Positions 45,511 to 54,153 of a stretch of DNA of 64,000 nucleotides are shown here, piece after piece. Location of the stretch: NCBI RefSeq assembly GCF_035627495.1, contig NZ_DASPLO010000173.1, positions 30,938-94,937 of the forward strand. Reading direction: 5' to 3'. Each line of letters begins with the position of its first letter. Within the stretch, counting starts at the first letter, position 1. The notes beneath the pieces were generated by a model. The model was not told the DNA's origin and ran no database searches. It saw only the letters and a program-made list of their open reading frames with translations. A program made the position numbers and the translations under genes. The stretch is from Methylocaldum sp035627495 (GTDB taxonomy: Bacteria > Pseudomonadota > Gammaproteobacteria > Methylococcales > Methylococcaceae).

Positions 45511-48234
45511 CTATCGGTTTTCCAGCAACTGCGCATGCGCCGCCGCCAGGCGGGCGATAGGGACCCGGTGGGGCGAGCAGGACACGTAATCCAGCCCGAT
45601 GGAATGGCAAAACCGGATGGAGGTCGGATGACCGCCCTGTTCGCCGCAGATGCCTACCTCGAGTTGCGGGTTGGTCTTCCGGCCCCATTCGACGGTCATT
45701 TGCATCAACGCGCCGACCCCTTTGATATCCAGCACCTCGAACGGGTTGTCCTGCAGAATGCCGTATTCGGTGTAAAGCGGCAGGAACTTGTTCTCGGCGT
45801 CCTCGCGGGAGAAGGAAAAAGTCGCCTGGGTCAGATCGTTGGTGCCGAAGGAGAAGAATTCGGCGATTCGAGCCAAGTCTTGCGCCCGCGTGCAGGCGCG
45901 GACCGTTTCCACCATGCTGCCGAACTTGAATGCCAGCTCCAAACCGAACTCTGTCTCGATTTCTCGCCGGATTTTGTCCACACTGGCTTTGACATGTTTC
46001 AGCTCCTGAGCGGTGATGACTTGCGGGACCATGATCTCGGGATTGACGGGCACGCCTTCTTTCAGACATTGCGCGGTGGCTTCCAAGATGGCGCGGATCT
46101 GCATCTCGTAAATTTCGGGATAGGTGATGCCGAGGCGAACGCCGCGATGGCCCAGCATCGGATTGACCTCGTGCAGTTCCCTCACTTTACGCAGCATCTG
46201 TTCCTTTTTGGCAATGACACTGTTGACCAGGTCCTCGCTTAAATCATTCGCGGCATAAGGGGCATTCAACGCGCTCAGAGCGGTGCTGCGTCCTTTTACG
46301 GCCAACCGGTATTCCTTCAAGGACTCGATCTCGTCGAGCAACTGATTTTCGCTCGGCAGGAATTCATGCATCGGAGGGTCGAGCAGCCGTATGGTGACCG
46401 GCCGCGGCGCCACGATCTTGAGCAATTGTTTGAAGTCTTCGCGCTGGATGGGCAATAGCTTATCCAGTGCGGCTTGCCGCTCCTCGGTGTCGTGGGCGAG
46501 GATCATCTCCACGACGAGAGGAAGGCGCTCGCTGGCGTTGAACATGCGCTCCGTACGGCAGAGGCCGATGCCCATGGCGCCATGTTCCATCGCAACGGCC
46601 GCGCTCTCGGGCGTGTCGGCGTTAGCCAGGACCTTGAGCCGGGCGGCTTCGTCGGCCCAGGACAACAGCGTTTTCAACTCATCCGAAAACTTCGGCGCGA
46701 TGGTCGGGATTTCTCCCAGATAGACATTGCCGGTGCTGCCATCGATAGTGATGACATCGCCTTCGCGTAAGGTGACTTCGCCCACCCGAGCCAAGCGCGC
46801 CCGGCTGTCCACCCGGATGCCTTCCGCGCCGGCGACGCAAGCTTTGCCCATGCCGCGGGCCACCACCGCCGCATGCGAGGTTTTTCCGCCGCGGCTGGTC
46901 AAAACGCCTTGCGCGGCGAAGAAGCCGTGTATGTCTTCCGGTTTGGTTTCCTCCCGCACCAGGATGACTTTCTCGCCGGCTCGACCCTGGATCTCGGCTT
47001 GATCGGCATCGAACACGCACCGGCCGCTGGCGGCTCCGGGCGAAGCCGGCAAGCCTTGGGCTATGGGTTTTTCCATGTGGCTCGGATCGAGGCAGGGGTG
47101 CAGCAGCTGTTCGAGATGCGAGGGATTCACCCGCAGCAAGGCTTGCGCCTTGCCGATCAGCCCCTCGTCGTACATTTCCACCGACGTTCTTACCATGGCC
47201 GTGGCGTTCATCTTGCCGTTCCGGGTTTGGAGGCAATAGAGAACGCTCTTTTCGATGGTGTATTCGTAGTCTTGCACCTCCCGGTAATGCCCTTCGAGCT
47301 TGTCGCGCAAGTCGACGAGCTGGCTATACAGCTCGGGCATCTCCTGTTTCATCTCATGCACCGGTTTCGGTGTACGGATGCCGGCCACCACATCCTCGCC
47401 CTGGGCGTTGACCAGATATTCGCCGAACATCTCGTTTTCGCCCGTGGCGGGATTGCGGGTAAAGCCGACGCCGGTCGCGCAGTCGTTGCCCATGTTGCCG
47501 AACACCATGGTCACCACGTTGACGGCGGTGCCGTTGGCCATGTCCGGCGTAATATGGAATTCCCGGCGATAATCCACGGCGCGTTTGCCCATCCAGGAGC
47601 CGAAAACCGCCTTGATGGCGATTTCCAATTGTTCGAAGGTATCTTCCGGAAAAGGCCTACCGGTTGCATCCTGCACGATCTTCAGGAAACGCTCGCTGAT
47701 TTCCTTCAGGTGCTCCGCGCTCAGTGCTATGTCGGCCTTGACGCCGGCCGCCCGTTTGACGTCCTCGAAAGCCTCGTCGAACAGGGCGTCCGAAACGCCC
47801 AGAGCGATTTTGCCGAAGAGTTGAATGAAGCGCCTGAACGCGTCATATCCGAAGCGCTCGTTGGCGGTCTGCCGGATGAGTCCTCGCAGCGTTTTTCGGT
47901 TGAGGCCCAGATTGAGGATAGTGTCCATCATGCCGGGCATGGACATCGCGGAGCCGGATCGCACGGACACCAACAGAGGGTTGTCCTCGCCGCCGAATCG
48001 CTTGCCGGTTTTTTCCTCCAGTCGTCCGATGTGGTCGCGTACTTCGTCCAAGATCCCATCGGGGATGGTCTTTTTCTCCAAGTATTCGAGGCAGGCTTCG
48101 GTCGTGATGACGAAGCCCGGCGGCACGTTCAGGCCGATTTGCGTCATCTCGCACAGGTTGGCACCTTTGCCGCCCAAAAGCCGCTTATCACGGCCGTCGC
48201 CTTCGGTAAAGGCGTACACGTATTTCTTATTCAT
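45511..48234 (-). CDS. ppdK: Pyruvate, phosphate dikinase
   Basis: The 907-residue enzyme interconverts pyruvate, ATP and phosphate with PEP, AMP and pyrophosphate. The N-terminal ATP-grasp part (LLGGKGANLCEM, SVRSGSAMSMPGMMDT), the swivelling phosphohistidine domain GGKTSHAAVVARGMG near residue 455 and the C-terminal PEP domain with CGEQGGHPTSI (catalytic cysteine) are all present. In methanotrophs it works between glycolysis and PEP/pyruvate supply. The gene lies upstream of mtdB. A small GC-rich hairpin at 45429-45447 (GGCGCGG/CCGCGCC) lies in the gap to mtdB without a T-run. Confidence 0.97.
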   Translation of the reverse strand: MNKKYVYAFTEGDGRDKRLLGGKGANLCEMTQIGLNVPPGFVITTEACLEYLEKKTIPDGILDEVRDHIGRLEEKTGKRFGGEDNPLLVSVRSGSAMSMPGMMDTILNLGLNRKTLRGLIRQTANERFGYDAFRRFIQLFGKIALGVSDALFDEAFEDVKRAAGVKADIALSAEHLKEISERFLKIVQDATGRPFPEDTFEQLEIAIKAVFGSWMGKRAVDYRREFHITPDMANGTAVNVVTMVFGNMGNDCATGVGFTRNPATGENEMFGEYLVNAQGEDVVAGIRTPKPVHEMKQEMPELYSQLVDLRDKLEGHYREVQDYEYTIEKSVLYCLQTRNGKMNATAMVRTSVEMYDEGLIGKAQALLRVNPSHLEQLLHPCLDPSHMEKPIAQGLPASPGAASGRCVFDADQAEIQGRAGEKVILVREETKPEDIHGFFAAQGVLTSRGGKTSHAAVVARGMGKACVAGAEGIRVDSRARLARVGEVTLREGDVITIDGSTGNVYLGEIPTIAPKFSDELKTLLSWADEAARLKVLANADTPESAAVAMEHGAMGIGLCRTERMFNASERLPLVVEMILAHDTEERQAALDKLLPIQREDFKQLLKIVAPRPVTIRLLDPPMHEFLPSENQLLDEIESLKEYRLAVKGRSTALSALNAPYAANDLSEDLVNSVIAKKEQMLRKVRELHEVNPMLGHRGVRLGITYPEIYEMQIRAILEATAQCLKEGVPVNPEIMVPQVITAQELKHVKASVDKIRREIETEFGLELAFKFGSMVETVRACTRAQDLARIAEFFSFGTNDLTQATFSFSREDAENKFLPLYTEYGILQDNPFEVLDIKGVGALMQMTVEWGRKTNPQLEVGICGEQGGHPTSIRFCHSIGLDYVSCSPHRVPIARLAAAHAQLLENR

Positions 48235-48552
48235 ACCTGCTCTCCTTGGATTAAGACTTGGATCATTGTTCGAATCCCGAATCGGAGAATCCTAAAGCCG
48301 TGATACCCGAAATATACCGACGAGCTAGTGATGATGTCTTTTCAAGCGGCCGATGTTTTGGCTAGCTCCAGTTTGGCGCGATCACGTGTGCCGAACAGCT
48401 GGCTTTCCGGCAAGTCGCGTTCCGCTTCGGCAAGCGCTTTTCCCTCAATAATGCAGCTGAGCTTCAAGATCCTGGCGAGGTGGTTTTGATGGATCGATAG
48501 ATTTGGGGCACGACATGCAAAATTCTTGGAGCAGGGAAAACCTGCGGGCCGG
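48235..48552. other. 318-bp gap upstream of ppdK
   Basis: It should hold the ppdK promoter, which I cannot place. A minus-strand frame from 48587 to 48342 has an amino-acid pattern near its end that could be genuine (KALAEAERDLPESQLF), but its start overlaps the preceding gene and no ribosome site is clear; it may be a remnant. Confidence 0.35.
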
Positions 48553-49236
48553 TTAATTTTCGGGCGATTCGGCGGATTTCGCCTCAACGATCCTTTTGAG
48601 CTTCCATTCGCGGTGTTTGTTCATAATGTCGACGACTTCGAGAGGGTCGTCCGTTATCGAGATGTGTTCCAAAGCGGGTTTGTCGACAAATTGGTTGGCG
48701 AGTATCGCGTTGTTGATCCAGTCCATTAAGCCATTCCAATGCTCCGAACCGAATAGAACCAGCGGCATGGGATGGATTTTGTGCGTTTGCATCAGACTGA
48801 GTGCTTCGAACAATTCGTCCAAGGTAGTGAATCCGCCGGGAAAGCAGACATAGCCCATCGAATATTTCACAAACATGAGTTTGCGCACGAAAAAGTAGCG
48901 AAACTCCAGGCTGAGGTTTTGGTATGAATTCGATTTCTCTTCGCCGGACGATTCGATATTGAGTCCGATCGAGCGGGCTTTTTTGAGACGGGCACCCTTA
49001 TTGGCGGCCTCCATAACGCCCAGCCCGCCGCCGCTGATAATGGCATAGCCGTGGCTGGCGAGTACCTCGGCGACGGTTTGTGCGGCCTGATAGTACGGAC
49101 TGCTCGGTTTGATATTGGCGGAGCCGAAAAAAGAGACGGCGAAGCGAATATCGGAAAGCTTGTCAAAGCCTTCGGTGAACTCGCTGATGATCCTGAACAT
49201 GCGCCACGACTCGCCGCCTTTGAAATCTTCGATCAT
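48553..49236 (-). CDS. LOG-family protein (nucleoside-5'-monophosphate phosphoribohydrolase-like)
   Basis: A 227-residue Rossmann-like protein with SFFGSANIKPSSPYY, SGGGLGVMEAANKGA (nucleotide loop) and CFPGGFTTLDELFE, the PGGxGTxxE signature in slightly altered form (F for G). LOG enzymes cleave the base from AMP or cytokinin ribotides; many bacterial members have an uncertain physiological role. It is transcribed alone. Confidence 0.9.
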   Translation of the reverse strand: MIEDFKGGESWRMFRIISEFTEGFDKLSDIRFAVSFFGSANIKPSSPYYQAAQTVAEVLASHGYAIISGGGLGVMEAANKGARLKKARSIGLNIESSGEEKSNSYQNLSLEFRYFFVRKLMFVKYSMGYVCFPGGFTTLDELFEALSLMQTHKIHPMPLVLFGSEHWNGLMDWINNAILANQFVDKPALEHISITDDPLEVVDIMNKHREWKLKRIVEAKSAESPEN

Positions 49237-49429
49237 AAGCCTACCCTAGGGTTGAAGTGGGATGGAGCTTTAGAGTATGGCAGCTAATGGTGAAATTTCA
49301 CCGACGCCTCGGTGGAAGCGTCGGACTGAGTTTTCGCGCAAGTAGTTGTTGTGCAAGCAGTCGTCGTCTGGGGCGAGGCAGAATGGGGCGGCTCTTCCGT
49401 TTGACTAACGGTCTGTCCGCCTAACGAAT

Positions 49430-49558
49430 TGTAGGCCGGGATAAGCCTGTCCCGGGCCCGGTCGAAGGGGCGTCAGCTGTTCCCGGCGCGCTGCGGACAA
49501 AACGCCGGATACGCGAAGCCTGTCCTGAGCGAAGCCGAAGGGCTTAATCCGGCCTACA
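49430..49558. repeat. REP-like element with imperfect terminal inverted repeats
   Basis: The left end TGTAGGCCGGGATAAGCC (49430-49447) matches, inverted and with small differences, the right end GGGCTTAATCCGGCCTACA (49540-49558). Inside is CCTGTCCTGAGCGAAGCC, a sequence type I know as a widely dispersed intergenic repeat in many bacteria. It fills most of the 415-bp gap 49237-49651 between rapA and the LOG gene; otherwise nothing is seen there. A minus-strand frame across it is a by-product of the repeat. Confidence 0.65.
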
Positions 49559-49651
49559 GTTTGGCCAAGCAACCCGCATGCGGGACGGCGACCCAATCCA
49601 TGCCGCTGGACTATGATGAAAACCGCTTCAGCAATCCATCCGCCCAAAGCG

Positions 49652-52507
49652 TCAGACCGTAATCATTAATCTCACCGAATCCAAGCGTAAGTGCGCTCCC
49701 TGAATGCAGTTGTTCATCTCTATGGCGTTCTCTTTAAGCTGATCCAGCTCTTCCTGGCGCACGTTCGGGTTGACGCGCCGCAGGGCCGCCAGGCGTTTGA
49801 GCTCGGTCGTCATGGTGTCGAGCATCCTTTTCGCACTTTCGCCGATGACGGTGGGCATTTGCGCCCGTGCCTTCTTTTCGGCATTGCTTATCAGCCGGGT
49901 GATGAGCTTTTGCCGGCTGCGGACCAGCCCCAGCGCGTGTTCCCGGTCGAACTGCTGGGGTTGTTCGGCAAGGCTTTCAAAGGGCAGGGCGCTGAGATCG
50001 TTGCCATCCTGATCGAACAGGAAGCGCAGCACCGTGGGCGGAAAGAAACGCCCGATCTGCAAGCGCTTCGGTGCCGCGCACTCGATCAAATAAATGGTTT
50101 CCAGGAGCAGTTGGCCGGTCTCCAGATCCGGGTGCCGGACTAAGCTCAGCGCGGCATTGCCGTGCTCGCTGTTTAGAATGAGATCGATGGCGCCCCGCAG
50201 CATCGGGTGCTCCCAGGTCAGGAACAGCATGTCCTCGCGCGCCAAACCGATGCTCCGGTCCAGCGTGACCGTCACGCCGTCGTCGGGCAGCTCCGGGAAC
50301 TGGGTGCGCATATGTTCGCCGGGCCTGAGGATATAGCAATGTTCCGAATGTTCCTCGATGGCGACTCCGTAAGCGTCGAACACCCGTTCCAAATAAGGCC
50401 AGGGATTATTCTCACGGTCCGTCTCTTCGATCAGCCGGACGAGATGATCCGCGGCGTTTTTGCGGCAGGAGTTCAATTCCAGCAACCGATCCCGGCCCTG
50501 ATGCAATTCCTCCTGGATCGCATCGGTCAGCTTCCGCGCCCGCTCCACCAGTTTGATTTCGCCTGCGGCGCCGGGCGCCTGCAGTAAGGCGGCAAGCTCT
50601 CCCCCGAGCCGGCTGAAGACCGGAAGCCCCGCCGAACAAGGCTGGCTGAACGCATTCAGTCCCTCGTTATACCAGCGGAACAATACGGCTTGAGCGCTGC
50701 CCTCGAAGTAGGCGGCGTGAATGCGGATGATTTCGGATTGTCCGATACGGTCGAGACGACCGATCCGCTGTTCCAGCAGGTCGGGGTTGAGCGGCAGATC
50801 GAACATCACCAGGTGATGGGCGAATTGAAAATTGCGTCCTTCGCTGCCGATTTCCGAGCACACCAGCGCCTGAGCGCCATCGTCGGTATCGGCGAACCAG
50901 GCCGCCGCCCGGTCGCGGGCCACGATGCTCATTTGCTCGTGAAAAACCGCCGCGCGCACGCCCTGGATTCGAAGTGCCTCCTCCAAATCGATGGCGGTTT
51001 TGGCTTTCGCGCAGATCACCAGAACCTTGGCCGATTTGAGGTTCTTTATGGTCTTGGCCAACCACTCCACCCGGCTGTCCAGACGCCACCATTCGACGGC
51101 CTCTTTGGCATACCGGGCATACAGGGTTTCCGGATGAAGGAGGTCTTCGATCTGAGGTTGAGTCTCGGCCAACAGATTGCTGTATGCCTCGGGCAGCGGC
51201 AGGGGATGGGCGACCAGTTCCCGTCCCGGAAAACCCTTGACCGTAGCCCTGGTATTGCGGAACAAGACCCGGCCCGTGCCGTGGCGGTCCAGCAGGAGTT
51301 GAATCAGTTCGCGACGCGCGTCCTCGGCGCGCTCGGGGTCGTCCAATCGTGCCAATAAATCGTCCGCCAAGTCTTGCGAGATGATGGATTTCAGTTGACT
51401 CAAGGTCTCCCGGTCCAATTTCGGATCATCCAGCAGATGATTGATCACCTCAGCCAGCGACTCGTATTGCATTTCCTCGAGCTGAAATCGGTCGTAGCTG
51501 TAGAAGCGATCGGGGTCGAGCAGGCGCAAGCGGGCGAAATGGCTGCGCTTGCCGAGTTGTTCCGGAGTTGCCGTCAGGAGCAGAAGGCTCGGCACGGCCT
51601 TGCCCAATTGCTCGACGAACAGATACTCCGGGCTGGCTTGCTGCTCCGACCATTGCAGGTGGTGCGCCTCGTCGATCACGCACATATCCCATCCGGCCGC
51701 GAGCGCGGCTTCCTGGCGTTCTTCGTCGTCCATGAAGAAATCCAGGCTGCACAGGACCAGTTGTTCGCTCAGGAAGGGATTGCCGTCGTCGATTTGCCAG
51801 AAACGCTCCTCGTCGAACAGGCTGAAGCGCAGGTTGAAGCGCCTCAGCATCTCCACCAGCCATTGGTGCAACAACGGTTCCGGCACGATGATGAGGATGC
51901 GTTCGGCACGTCCGATCAACAGTTGATGGTGGATGATCAGTCCCGCTTCGATGGTTTTGCCGAGGCCGACTTCATCGGCCAGCAATACGCGCGGGGCTTG
52001 GCGGTGAGCGACTTCATGGGCAATGTAGATCTGGTGCGGAATGATGCTGGTGCGCCCGCCGCACAAGCCGCGAACCGGCGATTGCTCCAGTTGGCCGATT
52101 CTCCGCAGCGTTTCGTAGCGCAAACGAAACAGCGCCGAAGGGTCGAGCTGGCCGGTGAAAAGCCGATCCTGCGGTTTGTTGAATTGCATGAAATGGTTGA
52201 GATCGACTTCGTCGAGGCTTCGCGGCGTCCCGTCCTCGCCCAGTCCTGCGTAGGTTATAAGGCCATGATTTTCCTGCACCTCCGACACTTTGAGCTTCCA
52301 GCCTTCCGCACTTTCGACCGAATCGCCCTTGGAAAACCTTACCCGCGTCAACGGGGAGTTATCGACCGCATAGGTGCGGCGCTCGCTGCTGGCGATAAAA
52401 AGAATGGTCACGCGGTTATTTTCGACGGCCAGCACGATACCCAGACCCAGTTCGGGTTCGGTCTCGCTAATCCACCGTTGTCCAGGAACGAAAGTCGGCA
52501 AGGTCAT
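49652..52507 (-). CDS. rapA: RNA polymerase-associated ATPase RapA
   Basis: A 951-residue SWI2/SNF2 ATPase that recycles RNA polymerase. The N-terminal tandem Tudor-like domain (PGQRWISETEPELGLGIV), Walker A VLLADEVGLGKTIEAG near residue 175, DEAH box VIDEAHHLQW near 280, and helicase motif VI (RIGRLDRIGQ) near residue 590 are all present, and total length matches E. coli RapA (968). AGGAGAG precedes the ATG at 52507. Confidence 0.96.
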   Translation of the reverse strand: MTLPTFVPGQRWISETEPELGLGIVLAVENNRVTILFIASSERRTYAVDNSPLTRVRFSKGDSVESAEGWKLKVSEVQENHGLITYAGLGEDGTPRSLDEVDLNHFMQFNKPQDRLFTGQLDPSALFRLRYETLRRIGQLEQSPVRGLCGGRTSIIPHQIYIAHEVAHRQAPRVLLADEVGLGKTIEAGLIIHHQLLIGRAERILIIVPEPLLHQWLVEMLRRFNLRFSLFDEERFWQIDDGNPFLSEQLVLCSLDFFMDDEERQEAALAAGWDMCVIDEAHHLQWSEQQASPEYLFVEQLGKAVPSLLLLTATPEQLGKRSHFARLRLLDPDRFYSYDRFQLEEMQYESLAEVINHLLDDPKLDRETLSQLKSIISQDLADDLLARLDDPERAEDARRELIQLLLDRHGTGRVLFRNTRATVKGFPGRELVAHPLPLPEAYSNLLAETQPQIEDLLHPETLYARYAKEAVEWWRLDSRVEWLAKTIKNLKSAKVLVICAKAKTAIDLEEALRIQGVRAAVFHEQMSIVARDRAAAWFADTDDGAQALVCSEIGSEGRNFQFAHHLVMFDLPLNPDLLEQRIGRLDRIGQSEIIRIHAAYFEGSAQAVLFRWYNEGLNAFSQPCSAGLPVFSRLGGELAALLQAPGAAGEIKLVERARKLTDAIQEELHQGRDRLLELNSCRKNAADHLVRLIEETDRENNPWPYLERVFDAYGVAIEEHSEHCYILRPGEHMRTQFPELPDDGVTVTLDRSIGLAREDMLFLTWEHPMLRGAIDLILNSEHGNAALSLVRHPDLETGQLLLETIYLIECAAPKRLQIGRFFPPTVLRFLFDQDGNDLSALPFESLAEQPQQFDREHALGLVRSRQKLITRLISNAEKKARAQMPTVIGESAKRMLDTMTTELKRLAALRRVNPNVRQEELDQLKENAIEMNNCIQGAHLRLDSVRLMITV

Positions 52508-52783
52508 CTCTCCTAAAAGGAAACATCAAAAGACAGGTGCAGAATTGTAGCAGGGCCGCCCGGATTGGCGGTTGCGGCGCCCGCTCCCAATATGAGCGGG
52601 AAGGGGCGTCTAAGTTTCCGATAAGCCTTGGAGTTCGATGGATGCGACCCGGTGAGACGCCCCGAAGAGGCCGTGAACGAGTGACGGAAAGGCGTTCTGA
52701 TCGAGGCGAACGCTTTTCCGGAGATCGGGGGCAAGGTTATCGCGGATTGCGGGTTTGACCGATACCGTCATGAAAGGGTCATG

Positions 52784-52887
52784 AACAGGTCAGGCTTTTG
52801 TTATTTGCTTCGGATTTCCTTAAGTGAAGTGCCAAGGAATACTGAAACGGAAGAACCCTAAGGCAAACAATAAAAGCCTGACCTGTT
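52784..52887. repeat. 104-bp inverted-repeat element (MITE-like)
   Basis: Two 25-bp arms at 52784-52808 and 52863-52887 are reverse complements with only two mismatches; they begin AACAGGTCAGGCTTTT and end AAAAGCCTGACCTGTT. The 54-bp centre has no coding sense. The element lies in the 448-bp gap between rapA and the DUF2971 gene, which also holds two smaller inverted repeats (52580-52600; 52603-52611 with 52655-52663). It could be a small non-autonomous transposon or a stable structured RNA; no flanking target duplication is obvious. Confidence 0.6.
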
Positions 52888-52955
52888 TTTCGCTAAAGCT
52901 AATGCGCCCTATGCGAGCTGAGGGTTAAAAACCCCCGATTAGCCGATTATGTGTA

Positions 52956-53819
52956 CTATCGTTCCGTCCATGACGATTGAGGGTTTATAGTTACATTGCA
53001 CGCCCGTTTATTACTTAAAAACGCTGAAATCGCCTGAAAGGATAGATCGAAATTTGGAGAAGGGCCGGGATAAACCTGCTCGAATAATAGTCCGTCATCG
53101 CGCATCTCGCTAATGTCTATTTCTATAAACGGAATTAGGGTGGATTTACTAGGTCTGAACTTTATACTCGGATCCGTATAATACTTGTAATACTTAGAAA
53201 TTAAGCGCCACTCGCCTTCTTCCCGGAAGGTTGAATCCTTAAGAGCGCAGAAGACTTTTAGCAGTGGTTCTGCTTGTCTATTCAGAAAATCTAGATATTC
53301 GACTTGGGTGGCAACGTATTCGGTGGGTAAATGTGGGAATGCTGCTAGAAACTCAGACTTTATCCGCTCAAGCTCATTCGCTAGGCGCCTTTGGCATTCG
53401 TCTCTTTCATAAATGCACTTCGTTAACGACAGCTGATTTCGAGCCGCGAGGCGTTCTAGGTCGGTAACGTTGAAGCCAATGCTTACGCCCGAGCCGTGCT
53501 TAGTGTAAGCACGCCATTGGGACAGTAGATTGCGATGTTCGCTAAGTGAAAAGACGAATATGTAATGGGCATTGGTCTTCAAACCATAAAGCCAACGACT
53601 TAATTCGAAGTAGAAATTGGCGATCTTGGTGTTTTCTGCTTCGTCGGCGGCTGCATCCAAAAGCCTTTGAAAATGGTTTATGGCAAATACGATTTCGTTG
53701 GAATCATTTAGGTAGTATGCGTTTGTGGCGCGGAGATTCCGGTTCTCCACAATGCTATGGAGTGCATCGTGTGTCGTGTAATGGAACAGGACACCTTCTG
53801 TTTTTGGAGCAACGATCAT
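52956..53819 (-). CDS. DUF2971 protein
   Basis: A 287-residue soluble protein. Motifs in order: LFHYTTHDALHSIVENRNLRAT near residue 11 and YYLNDSNEI near 36, LSQWRAYTKHGSGVSIGF near 98, and KDSTFREEGEWRLISK near 192, which fit the DUF2971 family. The biochemical function is unknown; such genes are scattered, often in accessory regions. By eye the gene is clearly AT-richer than its neighbours and is bordered on both sides by repeat elements, which suggests acquisition by transfer. Confidence 0.75.
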   Translation of the reverse strand: MIVAPKTEGVLFHYTTHDALHSIVENRNLRATNAYYLNDSNEIVFAINHFQRLLDAAADEAENTKIANFYFELSRWLYGLKTNAHYIFVFSLSEHRNLLSQWRAYTKHGSGVSIGFNVTDLERLAARNQLSLTKCIYERDECQRRLANELERIKSEFLAAFPHLPTEYVATQVEYLDFLNRQAEPLLKVFCALKDSTFREEGEWRLISKYYKYYTDPSIKFRPSKSTLIPFIEIDISEMRDDGLLFEQVYPGPSPNFDLSFQAISAFLSNKRACNVTINPQSSWTER

Positions 53820-53937
53820 TTTGGGATCCTAGTACACAGAACAAGTGATTAAACGGATTTGTACATCATGCAATTCCAAGGTGATATATAGAAATCCAAT
53901 CCCCGATTATGTAACACGGGAACCACGATTATCTAGG

Positions 53938-53974
53938 TAAAGTGTAATCGTAACTGTAAACGTAAAATGTAAGG
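53938..53974. repeat. Phased GTAA hexamer repeats plus a 12-bp palindrome
   Basis: GTAA occurs at 53938, 53944, 53950, 53956 and 53962 with exact 6-base spacing, then at 53969, giving degenerate units GTAANN. Immediately after is the perfect palindrome AAACTGCAGTTT at 53975-53986. This lies between the DUF2971 start and the hairpin array at 54.0 kb. A protein-binding array or a decayed tandem repeat are both possible. Confidence 0.5.
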
Positions 53975-54012
53975 AAACTGCAGTTTAGTAGGGCGGAATA
54001 GCGTACCCGCGT

Positions 54013-54138
54013 ATTCCAATCGTAAACGGTTGTCCGGGGAAGGGGCATCCAGGTGCTCCCTGGATGCCCGTTTGCGATTGGAAGGGCGGCTTCGGCGCTC
54101 CCGAAGCCGCCGTTTGCGATTGGAGCGCCCGGACAACC
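54013..54138. repeat. Nested hairpin array with a repeated 14-bp linker
   Basis: Three perfect 11-bp stems are arranged as two hairpins inside one outer pair: outer GGTTGTCCGGG (54028-54038) with CCCGGACAACC (54128-54138); hairpin A GGGCATCCAGG/CCTGGATGCCC (54043-54069); hairpin B GGCGGCTTCGG/CCGAAGCCGCC (54085-54111). Both inner loops have 5 bases, TGCTC and CGCTC. The linker CGTTTGCGATTGGA occurs after hairpin A (54069-54082) and after hairpin B (54111-54124), and inverted with one mismatch at 54015-54028. Stem sequences differ while the linker and loop are conserved. It ends 16 bp from the metallophosphoesterase stop. Confidence 0.75.
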
Positions 54139-54153
54139 CTTCCGCCGCACGGA

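Noticed and set aside
48265..48285. GTTCGAATCC sequence resembling a tRNA T-loop
   Set aside because: The flanking bases cannot form a T-stem and there is no acceptor or anticodon arm around it.
48342..48587. Possible 81-residue minus-strand gene before ppdK
   Set aside because: Its start lies within the LOG gene in another frame and no alternative start with a ribosome site was found; only its tail looks protein-like.
49405..49647. 80-residue minus-strand frame
   Set aside because: It crosses the REP-like element at 49430-49558 and contains GFAQDRLR, a translation product I associate with this dispersed repeat.
54013..54138. CRISPR array
   Set aside because: Only two direct copies of a 14-bp unit, and the intervening sequences are self-complementary hairpins, not spacers; no cas gene is nearby.
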